Program-made: the position numbers and the translations under genes | In this document: positions 8,500-18,108 of the stretch, piece after piece | Layout: every line of letters starts with the position of its first letter | Position numbering within the stretch: position 1 is the stretch's first letter | DNA from: Nocardia wallacei | GTDB taxonomy: Bacteria; Actinomycetota; Actinomycetes; Mycobacteriales; Mycobacteriaceae | Direction: 5' to 3' | Assembly (NCBI RefSeq): GCF_014466955.1 | Contig: NZ_AP023396.1 | Coordinates: 5,456,001-5,520,000 of the forward strand | DNA length: 64,000 nucleotides | The notes under the pieces: generated by a model | What the model was told of the DNA's origin: nothing | The model's input: the letters and a program-made list of their open reading frames with translations, nothing else | Database searches by the model: none

Positions 8500-9501
8500 A
8501 TGACAATCGACACGATCTCCGCCCGCACCGTCGTCTTCCACGAACTCGGCGGCCCGGACGTCCTGACCATCGAGAACCTCGAGCTGCCCGCGCTCGGGCC
8601 GAGGGATGTGCTGGTCCGCATCGAAGCGCTGGGTCTCAACCGCGCGGAGGCCCTGTTCCGGGCGGGCACCTACTACTACCAGCCGACGCTGCCGTCCTCG
8701 CGGCTCGGCTACGAAGCGTCCGGGGTGGTCGCGGCGGTCGGCGCGGAGGTCACCGAATACGTTGTGGGCCAGGAAGTCTCGACCGGGCCCAATATCGAGA
8801 TGAGCGCAGCGGGCGTATATGCCGAACGCGTGGTGCTGCCGGTGGAATCCGTGGTCCCGCGCCCGGCGGGCCTCGACGCGGTCACCGGCGCGGCGAGCTG
8901 GCTCACCTATTCGACCGCCTACGGCGGCATGCTGGAGACCGGTGGCCTGCGCCCCGGCGACCACGTGCTGATCACCGCCGCCTCGAGCGGCGTCGGCATC
9001 GCCGCCCTGCAGACCGCCGCCCGTATCGGCGCCATCCCGATCGCGGTGACCAGGACCGGCGAGAAGCGGCAGCACCTGCTCGACAACGGCGCGGCGCACG
9101 TCCTCGCCGCGGCCGACACCGATGTGGTCGCCGAGACCCGCCGCATCACCGGCGGCGTCGGCGCGCAGGTCGTCTTCGACGCCGTCGGCGGCCCCGGGTT
9201 GGCCGAATTGAGCACGGCCGCAGCGCATGACGGCACCATCGTCGTGTACGGCTGGCTCGACCAACGGCCGATGGCCATGCCGATGAACTGGCCGCTGCGC
9301 GTTCACGGCTACGCCAACATGGAGCTGTCCGCCACCGCTGCCGGCCGCCGCCGCGTCAACCATTGGATCGCCTCCGGAATCCGCGACGGCGTGCTGCGAC
9401 CGCACGTCGGCGCGGTCTTCGACGGCCTGGACAGCATCCGCGACGCCCATCGCCTGATGGAATCGAACGCACACACCGGCAAGATCGTCGTCAAACTCTA
9501 A
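8500..9501 (+). CDS. Medium-chain zinc-independent dehydrogenase / quinone reductase-like oxidoreductase
   Basis: 333 aa with GroES-like N-terminal domain (GGPDVLTIENLELP, RIEALGLNRAEALFRAGTY) and Rossmann domain (VLITAASSGVGIAALQTAAR). The NADPH motif is AASSGVG rather than the zinc-enzyme form, and no zinc ligands are seen, so it belongs with QOR/enoyl-reductase-like MDR enzymes. It faces the AraC-type regulator across a 100-bp shared promoter region, suggesting induction by its substrate. Confidence 0.9.
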   Translation: MTIDTISARTVVFHELGGPDVLTIENLELPALGPRDVLVRIEALGLNRAEALFRAGTYYYQPTLPSSRLGYEASGVVAAVGAEVTEYVVGQEVSTGPNIEMSAAGVYAERVVLPVESVVPRPAGLDAVTGAASWLTYSTAYGGMLETGGLRPGDHVLITAASSGVGIAALQTAARIGAIPIAVTRTGEKRQHLLDNGAAHVLAAADTDVVAETRRITGGVGAQVVFDAVGGPGLAELSTAAAHDGTIVVYGWLDQRPMAMPMNWPLRVHGYANMELSATAAGRRRVNHWIASGIRDGVLRPHVGAVFDGLDSIRDAHRLMESNAHTGKIVVKL

Positions 9502-9632
9502 CCGCGACAGCGTATTCCAGCAGATACAGTACGGCTACGGAGCGGTTCGCCGGATCGGTGGCAGGCGCGCCGGCAGTCTTGCGTGTCGCAATGCCGGGAG
9601 TTAACCTGCGTCACCGACGAAAGGAGCCCCGC

Positions 9633-10655
9633 GTGCGAGCCTCGACACGGACCGCGGTGGTATGTCTTGTCGCGGCACTGCTCTCGTTCGCGGGGAGTGC
9701 GGCCCGGGCCGACGAGACCTCGTCTCCGGATGCCTGCCGATCCTTCTTCGTGCCGGTTCCGCAGGGACAGCTGGCCGCGACCCTGTGCCGACCGGATACG
9801 CCGACCGATACCGTCATGGTGCTGATGTCCGGGTCCAATTACAACGGCACCTATTGGGATTTCGCGTACCAACCGGAGACCTACAACTTCCGGCAGGCGA
9901 TGAACCGCGCCGGATACGCGACACTCGTCGTGGACCGGCTCGGCAACGGCGCCAGCACCCGGCCACCGGCCCTCTCCCTGACCGCCTCGGCCACCGCCGA
10001 TGCGCTGCACGGCATCGTGCAGGGCCTGCGGCGGGGGCTGGCAGGTGCCGAGCCGTTCGGCAAGGTCGTCACCGTGGGTCACTCGCTGACGTCGGGAACC
10101 TCGGTGATGGAGGCCAGCGCCCACCACGACGTCGACGGCGTGGTGCTGACCGGATATTCGCATTCGCTCGAGATCGGCGAGACGCTCGGGGTCATCTCCA
10201 CCTATCACCGAGCCATCGAGGAGCCCGAATTCGCCGGGCGCGGTTACGATTCCGGCTATCTCGTCTCTCGCCCCGGTACCCGGCTGCACGACTTCCACGC
10301 GCCCGGCAATATCGACCCGGAGGTGCTCGCGCGGGACGAGCGGACCAAGGAGCCCTTCTCGCTCACCGAATATCCCGACGGTCTGCTGTCCACCCTGCCG
10401 GGCATGTCCGGCCGCATCGACGCGCCGGTCCTGGTCGTCAACGGCGGACTGGACAGATTGTCCTGCGGTCACGAGTACGCGGTGTGCGCGGATTCCGCGA
10501 CGCTGCACGCCGCGGAAGCACCCTACTTCGCCCCCGCGGCCCAACTGCGCACCTTCGTACTGCCCGGCAGCGGGCACGCCGTCAATCTCGCCGGCAACAC
10601 CGTCGAATATCAAGCGGCAGTGATAGATTGGGCGAACTCCACCATCGGGCACTGA
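9633..10655 (+). CDS. Secreted alpha/beta hydrolase
   Basis: 340 aa from GTG 9633, which follows AAAGGAGCC; the longer open frame upstream is in the tail of the previous gene. A signal peptide (basic start, hydrophobic run VVCLVAALLSFAG, cleavage near ARA-DE) marks it as exported. The nucleophile elbow GHSLTSG places the catalytic serine at residue 151; a late Asp (VNGGLDRLSC) and His (GSGHAVN) complete the triad. Two cysteine pairs could form disulfides. Substrate unknown. Confidence 0.88.
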   Translation: MRASTRTAVVCLVAALLSFAGSAARADETSSPDACRSFFVPVPQGQLAATLCRPDTPTDTVMVLMSGSNYNGTYWDFAYQPETYNFRQAMNRAGYATLVVDRLGNGASTRPPALSLTASATADALHGIVQGLRRGLAGAEPFGKVVTVGHSLTSGTSVMEASAHHDVDGVVLTGYSHSLEIGETLGVISTYHRAIEEPEFAGRGYDSGYLVSRPGTRLHDFHAPGNIDPEVLARDERTKEPFSLTEYPDGLLSTLPGMSGRIDAPVLVVNGGLDRLSCGHEYAVCADSATLHAAEAPYFAPAAQLRTFVLPGSGHAVNLAGNTVEYQAAVIDWANSTIGH

Positions 10656-10658
10656 TGC

Positions 10659-11273
10659 TCACTCCGTGCGGGACAGCACCGCCACCAGGAAATCGGAGTC
10701 GTCGGCGAAGGGACGCAGATCCCAGGTCGACAGCCGCAGATCCGCTGTGAGCCCGGCGGTTTCGGCGTCGGCCAGGAATTGCGGGAACTCGTAGCCGCGC
10801 TCGGCGCCGAAGCCCACGACAACCCGGCCGGCCGGCGCGAGGTGGCGGGCGAAGCCTCGCAGCACCACCTCCCGGGTCGACGGCGCCAGGAAGGTCATCA
10901 CATTGCCCGCGCACACGATGACATCGAAGCCCTCGGCGATCCCCCGAGCGGGTAGATCCAGTTCGGCGAGATCACCGACCAACCAGGTCGGCCCGGGATA
11001 ATCCTGCTCCGCCGCCGCGATCAGCTCGGGATCGACATCGACACCGACCACGACATGCCCGGCCCGGTGCAGATACCCACCGATCCGCCCCGCCCCGCAC
11101 CCCGCGTCCAGCACCCGAGCGCCCCGCCCCACCATCGCATCGACCAGCCGCGCCTCCCCGACGATATCCCGCCCCTCGGCCGCCAAAGCCCGGAACCGCT
11201 CCACATACCACGCCGAATGCGCAGGATCGGCAGCAGTCATTTCCTCCCACTTACTGGGGACACGTCCACTCAT
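10659..11273 (-). CDS. Class I SAM-dependent methyltransferase
   Basis: 204 aa from the ATG at 11271-11273, which has GGAGGAG eight bases before it. Motif I reads ARVLDAGCGAGRIGGYL; the acidic residue after strand 2 is in VVVGVDVDPELI; motif II follows at FDVIVCAGNVM. The C-terminal LSTWDLRPFADDSDFLVAVL resembles small-molecule methyltransferases common in Nocardia. Converges with the secreted hydrolase, three bases between stops. Substrate not predictable. Confidence 0.9.
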   Translation of the reverse strand: MSGRVPSKWEEMTAADPAHSAWYVERFRALAAEGRDIVGEARLVDAMVGRGARVLDAGCGAGRIGGYLHRAGHVVVGVDVDPELIAAAEQDYPGPTWLVGDLAELDLPARGIAEGFDVIVCAGNVMTFLAPSTREVVLRGFARHLAPAGRVVVGFGAERGYEFPQFLADAETAGLTADLRLSTWDLRPFADDSDFLVAVLSRTE

Positions 11274-11522
11274 CGACCACTCCTCCGCCCTCACGCCACT
11301 ACGAGTCCACTGTGCCACCGCCACATCGCCGATGATCATGCACCCTTCTGCATGGCGCTGGATTGGTGCGTTGGGCACGGCTCTGTCCCTGAACAAGCAT
11401 GGGCTACCGCGTTGAAACCGATGATCTGGGGGATGCGCAGGTCTGCGCAAAGCCGACTCAGGACTCGATCTTCGTACCCACACCACAAGCAATACTGATT
11501 GAACTGAGGAATCTATCTTCGG

Positions 11523-11723
11523 CTAGTTGCCCTGCGCCCAATTCGCGAATGTCGTCCAAGGAATCGGAATCGCACGATGCTGGCCCTTCGGCCGCCAGTC
11601 GAGACTACCTTCGGAGACCGACAATGTGCCCAGCACGGCACCGTCGACTTTGACATCGAAATGCAGGTCGATGCCGTTGATACGCAGGTTGTTGGTCGAA
11701 AGTCGGACATCGTGATCGGCCAT
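11523..11723 (-). CDS. Small conserved-looking protein, 66 aa
   Basis: ATG at 11721-11723 with a strong GAGGAGG ribosome site. The peptide (MADHDVRLSTNNLRINGIDL... ending WTTFANWAQGN) alternates beta-strand patterns, with GAVLGTLSVSEGSLDWRPKG in the middle. I recall similar short proteins of unknown function in Nocardia and Rhodococcus that share the 'LSVSEGxLDW' core. No signal peptide or membrane helix. Confidence 0.75.
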   Translation of the reverse strand: MADHDVRLSTNNLRINGIDLHFDVKVDGAVLGTLSVSEGSLDWRPKGQHRAIPIPWTTFANWAQGN

Positions 11724-12058
11724 GGTGAATACCTCCTCGTGGTACAGCCCAACCTCGCCCTGTCACGCGGAGCGCAGGGCGCGTTGACATCCGTGAGATC
11801 GCCCGGAGCACCGCGCGTGTGACATGCGATGCCGCGCGATAGCGGACGACGCACGACCTGGTTGCGGGGATGAGCTCACGACCCGGCCGCGCTCCATCAA
11901 TGTTCGGTGAGGGATGCGCGGTGGTTCGTGGCCGAGACGGCACCGGCGATGCGGGATCGAGCAGCTCAGCTCGACGAGTAGGTCGGTAAATGTCTCCTGA
12001 CCGAGCAGGCGAGACGGCATGGCGCGAAACCGTTTGAACGTAGCGTCAGCTCTGACAC
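11724..12058. other. Intergenic, 335 bp, no gene seen
   Basis: Between the 66-aa gene and the sulfotransferase 3' end. Open frames here are unconvincing fragments without ribosome sites. It should contain the promoter of the small gene and the terminator of the sulfotransferase operon, but I could not place either with confidence. Confidence 0.5.
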
Positions 12059-13195
12059 CTACGAGGTGCGGAAGTGGGCCTCCACCTCGGCCTCGCTGAG
12101 GCCGTAGTCGGACAGGGAATAGCGGTGGGCGGGTTTGCGGTCGCCGGTGCGGCTTTCCTCGTCGAGGGCGGTCATGGCGGTGCGGGCCTCGTCGGTGAAT
12201 TCGATGCCGAAGGAGCGGTAGATCGACTCGACGGTGCCGAGGGGGTCGGCGCGGAGGTCGGCGAAGTCGATGTCGAGGAATTGGGCCTGGTCGTAGCGTT
12301 TGCGGGCGGCGGTGAACTCGTGCAGGCCGCGCGACCAGAGTTCCAGTTGGGTTTCGCCGATGCGGCGGCCGGTGAAGGTGTCGGACCAGCCGCGGGCGGC
12401 GTGCTCGGACAGGCTGCAGACCGAGGCCAGCACCGTCGCGGGGGCGCGGTGGGTCTGGATCACCAGCGCGTCGGGGTAGACCGCGAGCAGCGCGTCCAGG
12501 GCGAACAGGTGACTGGGATTCTTCAGGATCCAGCGGCGGTCGTCGCCGAGGCCGATCAGCTGCAGGTTCTTGCGGTGCCGGGCGTAGGCGTCGGTCCAGT
12601 CCTGTGTGCGCAGCCACTGCGAATAGGTCGGCAGGTACGCCAGGCATTCGTAGGACACCGACTTCACGGTCTGCCGCAGCAGCTGCCAGCACTCCTCCAC
12701 CTCGGCGGCGGTCATGTAGTGCAGGCCCATGAATTCGGGATTCTCGACGTGATGCTGGGCGAACCCGGCGTCGAGCTGCCGATAGACCGGATTGTCGGCC
12801 CAGGTGTCGCGGGGCGGCCGCGGCTGCGGGAATTCGGCCAGCCACATCTCCAGCGCTTGATGGCGGGGGTCGGCGGCGAGCAGCCGATGCAGCGCGGTGG
12901 TGCCGGTGCGCGGCAGGCCGGTCACGAAAATCGGCCTGGTGACCGGTGTTTCGGCATACTGCGGGTTGGCCTTCCAGGCCGCCTCGCTCAACGCGCGAGC
13001 CACCAGGGCGCCGCGCAGGAAGTAGCGGTTCATCTTGCTGCCGAGTTCGGTCAGGTCGGCGTCGCGCTGGTAGGACTCCAACAGCACGCCGAGCGCCTCG
13101 CGGTACTCGTCGGAGCCGAAGTCGGTGAGCCCGCAGGCTTTCGTGGCCGAGGCGTGCAGGTCCTCGACGGTGCCCACGTCGGTGCGAACGGTCAT
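12059..13195 (-). CDS. Sulfotransferase-family protein (Sulfotransfer_3 type)
   Basis: 378 aa from the ATG at 13193-13195 after GAGGACC. The PAPS 5'-phosphosulfate loop is clear: PIFVTGLPRTGTTALHRLL. The 3'-phosphate region is seen as WILKNPSHLFALDALLAVYP with an Arg in QTHRAPATV. Family members move sulfate from PAPS to an alcohol. It is last in a minus-strand operon with an SDR and a DUF1214 protein; cysNC and cysD, which make PAPS, are just upstream. The three-gene order resembles Rv3531c-Rv3530c-Rv3529c of M. tuberculosis, from memory. Confidence 0.92.
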   Translation of the reverse strand: MTVRTDVGTVEDLHASATKACGLTDFGSDEYREALGVLLESYQRDADLTELGSKMNRYFLRGALVARALSEAAWKANPQYAETPVTRPIFVTGLPRTGTTALHRLLAADPRHQALEMWLAEFPQPRPPRDTWADNPVYRQLDAGFAQHHVENPEFMGLHYMTAAEVEECWQLLRQTVKSVSYECLAYLPTYSQWLRTQDWTDAYARHRKNLQLIGLGDDRRWILKNPSHLFALDALLAVYPDALVIQTHRAPATVLASVCSLSEHAARGWSDTFTGRRIGETQLELWSRGLHEFTAARKRYDQAQFLDIDFADLRADPLGTVESIYRSFGIEFTDEARTAMTALDEESRTGDRKPAHRYSLSDYGLSEAEVEAHFRTS

Positions 13196-13214
13196 GAGAA
13201 TCGGTCCTCGGGGC

Positions 13215-14000
13215 TCAGGCGTGGTATTCGCCGCAGTTGACGTCGAGGGTCTGGCCGGTGATGGCGCTGGACCAGTCGGAGGCCAGAAACACCACCGCGC
13301 GGGCGATTTCGTCGGGTTCGGGCAGGCGCTTGAGATCCGACCGGTCGGCGGTCTGCTGATAAACCTGCTCGGTGGTGATGCCGTATTTCTTGGCCACCTC
13401 ACCGAAGTACCACTTCAGCTGATCGCTCCAAATGTAGCCGGGCGCAACGCTGTTCACCCGGATCCGCTGTTTACCGAGTTCGGAAGCGAGCGTCTGCGAC
13501 ATGGCGAGCAGCGCCGACTTCGCCATCTTGTAACTGCCGTACCGGGGTTCGGAGTGCCGCAGCACCGCGGAGTTGATCATCACGACCGCGCCCTTGGACG
13601 CCGCCAGCGGTTCGGTGAACGCCTGTGTCATCCGCAGCCCGCCCAGCACGGTGAGGTCGAGGCTGTCGCGGATCTGCTGAAAATCCGTGCGCGCCAGCGG
13701 TTTCATCGAGGGCACCGCGAAGGCGTTGTTGACCAGGGCGTCGACCCGGCCGAAGGTGTCCAGGGTGCGCCGCACCAGGTTGGCGACCGCCTCGTCGTCG
13801 GTGATATCGGCGGGCACGCACAGGGTTTCGCCGCCGTTGGCCTCGATCTGCGCGGCCACCTCTTTCAGCCGCGACTCGGTGCGCGCGGCCAGCACCACCT
13901 TCGCACCGGCCGCGGCCGCCTCGGTACAGATGGAACGGCCCAGCCCGGGCCCTACGCCGCTGACGACGACGACCTTGTCGGTCAGAAGTGCGGTACTCAT
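13215..14000 (-). CDS. Short-chain dehydrogenase/reductase
   Basis: 261 aa. Start ATG 13998-14000 has AGAGGAAC before it. NAD(P)-binding GVGPGLGRS near residue 16, NNAF after strand 4, catalytic Ser in VVMINSAVLRH and the YxxxK pair in YKMAK. The C-terminus DWSSAITGQTLDVNCGEYHA is a standard SDR ending. It lies between the DUF1214 protein and the sulfotransferase in one operon, so it may set the redox state of the hydroxyl that is sulfated (inference). Confidence 0.93.
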   Translation of the reverse strand: MSTALLTDKVVVVSGVGPGLGRSICTEAAAAGAKVVLAARTESRLKEVAAQIEANGGETLCVPADITDDEAVANLVRRTLDTFGRVDALVNNAFAVPSMKPLARTDFQQIRDSLDLTVLGGLRMTQAFTEPLAASKGAVVMINSAVLRHSEPRYGSYKMAKSALLAMSQTLASELGKQRIRVNSVAPGYIWSDQLKWYFGEVAKKYGITTEQVYQQTADRSDLKRLPEPDEIARAVVFLASDWSSAITGQTLDVNCGEYHA

Positions 14001-14011
14001 CGAAGTTCCTC

Positions 14012-15211
14012 TCATCCCAGCATCCGTTGCGCGAAACCGCGCTGGCGCGCCGCGATGCGGTCCCGCCAGGCCGCCTCATCGACGGTGTTGTGCTCGTAGT
14101 GCGGCAACAGGTCTCGGACCTTCTCGAACGGCACCAGCTCGAGCGCGGGCCCGTCGGCGGCGGTCAGCGGCCGGTCCACGCGCTGCCAGCGGAACTGCAG
14201 AATGCCCTGTGTGCAGCCCGTGGTCTCCACCCAGTTCGCGATGCCCGGATCGCGTGCCGAGACCACCATCCGGATCATGCCGTCCGGATCGACCTGCGCC
14301 TGCGCGGAATTGAGGCTGGTCTGATGGTTGACGTAGTCCAGCGAGATGTACCACCGGCTGCCGAGCTGGAACCCCTGATAGGGCATATCGGATTTGGGCA
14401 CGGTGATGACCAGCGCCTGATCGTCCGCGAGATCGAAGTGGCCGACCGAGGAGTACTGGGTACTGAGGCCGCCGGGTGTGAGCCTGGGCTCGGTGAGGGT
14501 GTTCACCGGCAGATCCAGATAGAACCATTTCGGGAAGTTGAACCAGGTGTGGATGCGCTGCAACAACATTCGCGCGGCCGCCCGATAACGCTTGCGCAGC
14601 TGATCGGCCGTCGGCGCGGCGGGCGCGGTGCCGACGGTGTCGAGCCGTTCGATGCGGATGCTGCCCTGCCGCTCGGCGGTCCAGTCGCCGTACACCTCGC
14701 GCACGGCGAGCATCGACGCGCCCTCCCCCAGCACGAAGTAGTTCGGGCCCGGATTGTCCTTGGGCGGACCGAATCTCAACTGATAACTGCCGTCCGCGGC
14801 GATGTCGAGGCGGCGGTCGTCGAAGGCGTCGTCGCCGTTGGGCACGTCGGTGGCGCTGTAGTCGCCCTTGAGCACCTGGAAGCTCAGATCGACGGTGCTG
14901 CCGCGGGTGCCGGTGATCAGGTACTCCGCGCCCGGCTCGACATTCGCGTGATAGTAGAGCGTGTCGGGATTGTCCAGGCCCATCTTGGTGTACGGGCCCG
15001 TGGAGGTGACGAAGTACGGGTGGCTGGTGCCGTGCGCGCGCGACAACTGCATGACGGCCTGGATGCTGCCCGCTAGATAGTCGTAACCTTCGGCAAGATC
15101 GCGCTGGTCGCGGATGAATTCGGCGGTGGCGACCAGCTTCTCGGCCTCGGCGATCGCCGCGCGCAGCGGTTCGGTCAGATCCGCGGCGGGCTCGGTGGGT
15201 GGATGGGACAT
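14012..15211 (-). CDS. DUF1214-type protein, 399 aa
   Basis: First gene of the sulfotransferase operon, preceded by TAGGAAG. No signal peptide. The C-terminal half has the DUF1214-like run DMPYQGFQLGSRWYISLDYV, followed by SLNSAQAQVDPDGMIRMVVS and DPGIANWVETTG. The N-terminal part resembles the DUF1254-like halves often found with it. Biochemical role unknown. Its stop is close to the SDR start, indicating tight coupling. From memory, Rv3531c is a similar protein in the M. tuberculosis cholesterol region. Confidence 0.8.
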   Translation of the reverse strand: MSHPPTEPAADLTEPLRAAIAEAEKLVATAEFIRDQRDLAEGYDYLAGSIQAVMQLSRAHGTSHPYFVTSTGPYTKMGLDNPDTLYYHANVEPGAEYLITGTRGSTVDLSFQVLKGDYSATDVPNGDDAFDDRRLDIAADGSYQLRFGPPKDNPGPNYFVLGEGASMLAVREVYGDWTAERQGSIRIERLDTVGTAPAAPTADQLRKRYRAAARMLLQRIHTWFNFPKWFYLDLPVNTLTEPRLTPGGLSTQYSSVGHFDLADDQALVITVPKSDMPYQGFQLGSRWYISLDYVNHQTSLNSAQAQVDPDGMIRMVVSARDPGIANWVETTGCTQGILQFRWQRVDRPLTAADGPALELVPFEKVRDLLPHYEHNTVDEAAWRDRIAARQRGFAQRMLG

Positions 15212-15251
15212 CTGCTTCCTAGGTGTCGGTACGGAAAGGCTTGCGGCACTG

Positions 15252-17111
15252 TCACAGTCGCAGTTCGCGCCGGATCAGCGCGGCGACGTCGGCGGGATTG
15301 CCGTGGTCGGGGGTGATGACCAGGTCGGCGTGCTGGGGCCGCTCGTAGGGGGAGTCGATGCCGGTGAAATCGCGGAGTTCGCCCGCGCGGGCCCGGGCGT
15401 ACAGGCCCTTCGGGTCGCGACGCTCGCACACCTCCAGCGGCGTGTCGACGAAGACCTCGTGCAACGGTAATCCCTTGTCCCCGTGCACCGCTCGGGCCAG
15501 CTTGCGCTGCGCGGCGAAGGGGCTGATCACCGAGACGATGGCGGTCACCCCGGCGTCGGCGAACAGCGCCGCGACCTGCGCCACCCGCCGGATGTTCTCG
15601 CGGCGGTCGGCATCGGTGAACCCGAGATCGGCGTTGAGCCCGTGCCGCAGGTTGTCGCCGTCGAGCAGATACGCCGGGCGGCCCGCGGCCACCAATTGGC
15701 GCTCCAGTTCGACTGCGATGGTGGACTTTCCGGAGCCGGACAGGCCGGTGAGCCAGATCGTCGCGCCCGTATGCTGCCGTTCGGCGCGGGTGACCGCCGA
15801 GCTGTGCCAGACCACGTCGGCGGTGGTCGTCGCGCGCGGCCCGGTGTCGCGGGCCAGGATCATTCCCGCGGCGACAGTGTGATCGGTCGCCTCGTCCACG
15901 AGAATGAAGCTGCCGGTCCGGCGGTTGTCGCGGTAGTTGTCGAACATCAGCGGCCGGCCGCTGCGCAGCGTCAACCGCCCGATGTCGTTGAGCGCCAGGC
16001 TGTCCGCGCCCGGCACGCGGTGCAGGGTGTTCACGTCGAGGCGGTAGTCCAGCTCGGTGACCCGGACGCGAGTGGTCTGCGCGGCCGTGCGCAATTCGTA
16101 TTCCGCCCCGGGGCGCAGCGTGGTGTCGTCGGAGAACCAGCACACCATCGCGTCGATATCGCGGTCGAGGTGCGGACGGTTGCCCGGGCGGGCGAGCATG
16201 TCGCCGCGCCCGACATCGACATCGTCGTCCAGCGTCAGCGACACCGCCATCCCGGTGAACGCCTCGTCCACCTTGGCGCCGCCCGGCCCCCAGATGCGCG
16301 ACACCCGCGTGCTGCGGCCCGACGGCAGCACCACCACCTCGTCACCGGGCTTGAAGATCCCGCCCGCGACCGTCCCCGCGTAGGTGCGGTGCGCGCGATC
16401 CTCGGCATTCCCGGCGGCGGGGCGGATCACGTACTGCACCGGCAGCCGGGCGTCGATGAGGTTGCGGTCCGAGGCGATGTGCACGTCCTCGAGATGACGC
16501 AGCAGCGGCGGGCCCGCGTGCCACGGCGTATGCGGCGAGGCGTCCACCACATTGTCACCGTGCAGTGCCGACACCGGGACGAAACTCAGATCCCCGACGG
16601 TCAGCTTGGCCGCGAAATCCGCGAATTCCGTGCGTATTTCGTCGAACCGGTGCTCCGACCAGTCGACGAGGTCCATCTTGTTGACGCACACCACCAGGTG
16701 CGGCACCCCGAGCAGGGTGGCCAGGAAGGCGTGCCGCCGGGTCTGCTCGACCACGCCCTTGCGCGCGTCGACCAGGATCAGCGCCAGGTCCGCGGTGGAC
16801 GCCCCGGTCACCATGTTCCGGGTGTACTGCACGTGCCCCGGAGTGTCGGCGATGACGAATTTCCTTCGCGGCGTGGTGAAGTAGCGGTAGGCGACGTCGA
16901 TCGTGATGCCCTGCTCGCGTTCGGCGCGCAGCCCGTCGGTGACCAGCGCCAGATCCGTCGCCGCGTCGCCGCGCTGCGCGCTGACCCGTTCGATGGCGGC
17001 CAGCTGATCGGTGAACAGGCTCTTGGAGTCGTAGAGCAGCCGGCCGATCAGCGTGGACTTGCCGTCGTCGACGCTGCCCGCCGTGGCCAGCCGTAACAGA
17101 TTGCGGCTCAT
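15252..17111 (-). CDS. cysN: Bifunctional ATP-sulfurylase GTPase subunit / APS kinase (CysNC)
   Basis: 619 aa, fused form. N-terminal GTPase domain with GSVDDGKST (residues 12-20), DTPGH (89-93) and NKMD (144-147), the EF-Tu-like CysN that drives sulfate adenylation with CysD. The C-terminal APS kinase has its own P-loop, GLSGSGKST (456-464), and the [17 protein letters not shown] motif. Product: PAPS. The start overlaps the cysD stop by one base, so the two are co-translated. Placed between cysD and a sulfotransferase operon rather than with cysteine-biosynthesis reductases, it probably supplies that sulfotransferase. Confidence 0.96.
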   Translation of the reverse strand: MSRNLLRLATAGSVDDGKSTLIGRLLYDSKSLFTDQLAAIERVSAQRGDAATDLALVTDGLRAEREQGITIDVAYRYFTTPRRKFVIADTPGHVQYTRNMVTGASTADLALILVDARKGVVEQTRRHAFLATLLGVPHLVVCVNKMDLVDWSEHRFDEIRTEFADFAAKLTVGDLSFVPVSALHGDNVVDASPHTPWHAGPPLLRHLEDVHIASDRNLIDARLPVQYVIRPAAGNAEDRAHRTYAGTVAGGIFKPGDEVVVLPSGRSTRVSRIWGPGGAKVDEAFTGMAVSLTLDDDVDVGRGDMLARPGNRPHLDRDIDAMVCWFSDDTTLRPGAEYELRTAAQTTRVRVTELDYRLDVNTLHRVPGADSLALNDIGRLTLRSGRPLMFDNYRDNRRTGSFILVDEATDHTVAAGMILARDTGPRATTTADVVWHSSAVTRAERQHTGATIWLTGLSGSGKSTIAVELERQLVAAGRPAYLLDGDNLRHGLNADLGFTDADRRENIRRVAQVAALFADAGVTAIVSVISPFAAQRKLARAVHGDKGLPLHEVFVDTPLEVCERRDPKGLYARARAGELRDFTGIDSPYERPQHADLVITPDHGNPADVAALIRRELRL

Positions 17112-18031
17112 CAGAAGTAGCCCTCCCGCTTGCGGTCTTCCATGCCGGACTCGGAGATCCGGTCGTCGGCCCGGGTCGCGCCGCGTTCGGTCAACCGGCT
17201 GACGGCGGTCTCGGTGATCACCGCCGCCGGGTCGGCGGCCTCGCTCTCCACGCAGCCGGTGCAGGTGGCGTCGCCGACCGTGCGGAAACGCACTGTCGCC
17301 TCGAAGGTACGCTCGCCCTCGCGCGGCGTCAGGAAACGACCGGCGGCCAACAGCATTCCGTCCCGTTCGACCACCGTGCGGCGATGCGCGTAGTACAGCG
17401 ACGGCAGTTCCACCGCCTCCCGGTCGATGTACTCCCAGATGTCGAGTTCGGTCCAGTTCGACAGCGGGAACACCCGAATGTGCTCGCCCGCACGATGTCT
17501 GCCGTTGTAGAGATTCCAGATCTCCGGCCGCTGAGCGCGTGGCTCCCAGGCGCCGAACTCGTCGCGGAAGCTGAACACGCGCTCCTTGGCGCGCGCTTTC
17601 TCCTCGTCGCGGCGCGCGCCGCCGAACACCGCGTCGAAGCGGTGCTCGCGGATGGCCCGCAACAGCGTGGTGGTCTGGAGCCGGTTACGGGTCTGCCCCG
17701 GGCGCTCGGTCACCCGCCCGGCGTCGATGTCGTCCTGCACCCGCGCCACCAGCAGCCGGGCCCCGAGGCGGGCCGCGGTGCGGTCGCGGAAGTCGATCAC
17801 CTCGTCGAAGTTGTGCCCGGTGTCGACGTGCAGCAGCGGGAACGGCAGCGGCGCGGGCCAGAACGCCTTGCGCGCCAGCTCCAGCATCACCGCGGAATCC
17901 TTGCCGCCGGAGAACAGCAGCACCGGCCGCTCGAAGGTCGCCGCCACCTCGCGGAAGATGTGCACCGACTCGGCCTCGAGGGCCGCCAGATGCGACAGCT
18001 CGTATCCCGTCCGCATCACACGCTCACCCAC
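17111..18031 (-). CDS. cysD: Sulfate adenylyltransferase subunit 2
   Basis: About 306 aa. PP-loop motif [16 protein letters not shown], then [16 protein letters not shown] and [20 protein letters not shown], all standard for CysD. Forms the ATP sulfurylase with CysN. Two starts are possible: GTG 18029-18031 or ATG 18014-18016; neither has a clear ribosome site. First gene of the minus-strand unit, divergent from the IclR regulator with a perfect palindrome (18079-18092) between them. Confidence 0.95.
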   Translation of the reverse strand: MGERVMRTGYELSHLAALEAESVHIFREVAATFERPVLLFSGGKDSAVMLELARKAFWPAPLPFPLLHVDTGHNFDEVIDFRDRTAARLGARLLVARVQDDIDAGRVTERPGQTRNRLQTTTLLRAIREHRFDAVFGGARRDEEKARAKERVFSFRDEFGAWEPRAQRPEIWNLYNGRHRAGEHIRVFPLSNWTELDIWEYIDREAVELPSLYYAHRRTVVERDGMLLAAGRFLTPREGERTFEATVRFRTVGDATCTGCVESEAADPAAVITETAVSRLTERGATRADDRISESGMEDRKREGYF

Positions 18032-18078
18032 TCACCGCGCCGAATACCGCTGCCCGGGCAGTGTGCACGGGTTGCAGT

Positions 18079-18092
18079 GTCGAATATTCGAC
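18079..18092. promoter_or_regulatory. Palindrome, probable IclR operator
   Basis: GTCGAATATTCGAC is a perfect 14-bp palindrome between cysD and the divergent iclR-type gene, followed at 18101 by a related partial site (TCGATATTG). IclR proteins bind such AT-centred dyads in their own promoters. If it is the operator, one site would control both PAPS synthesis and the regulator. Confidence 0.65.
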
Positions 18093-18108
18093 GCTATCGT
18101 TCGATATT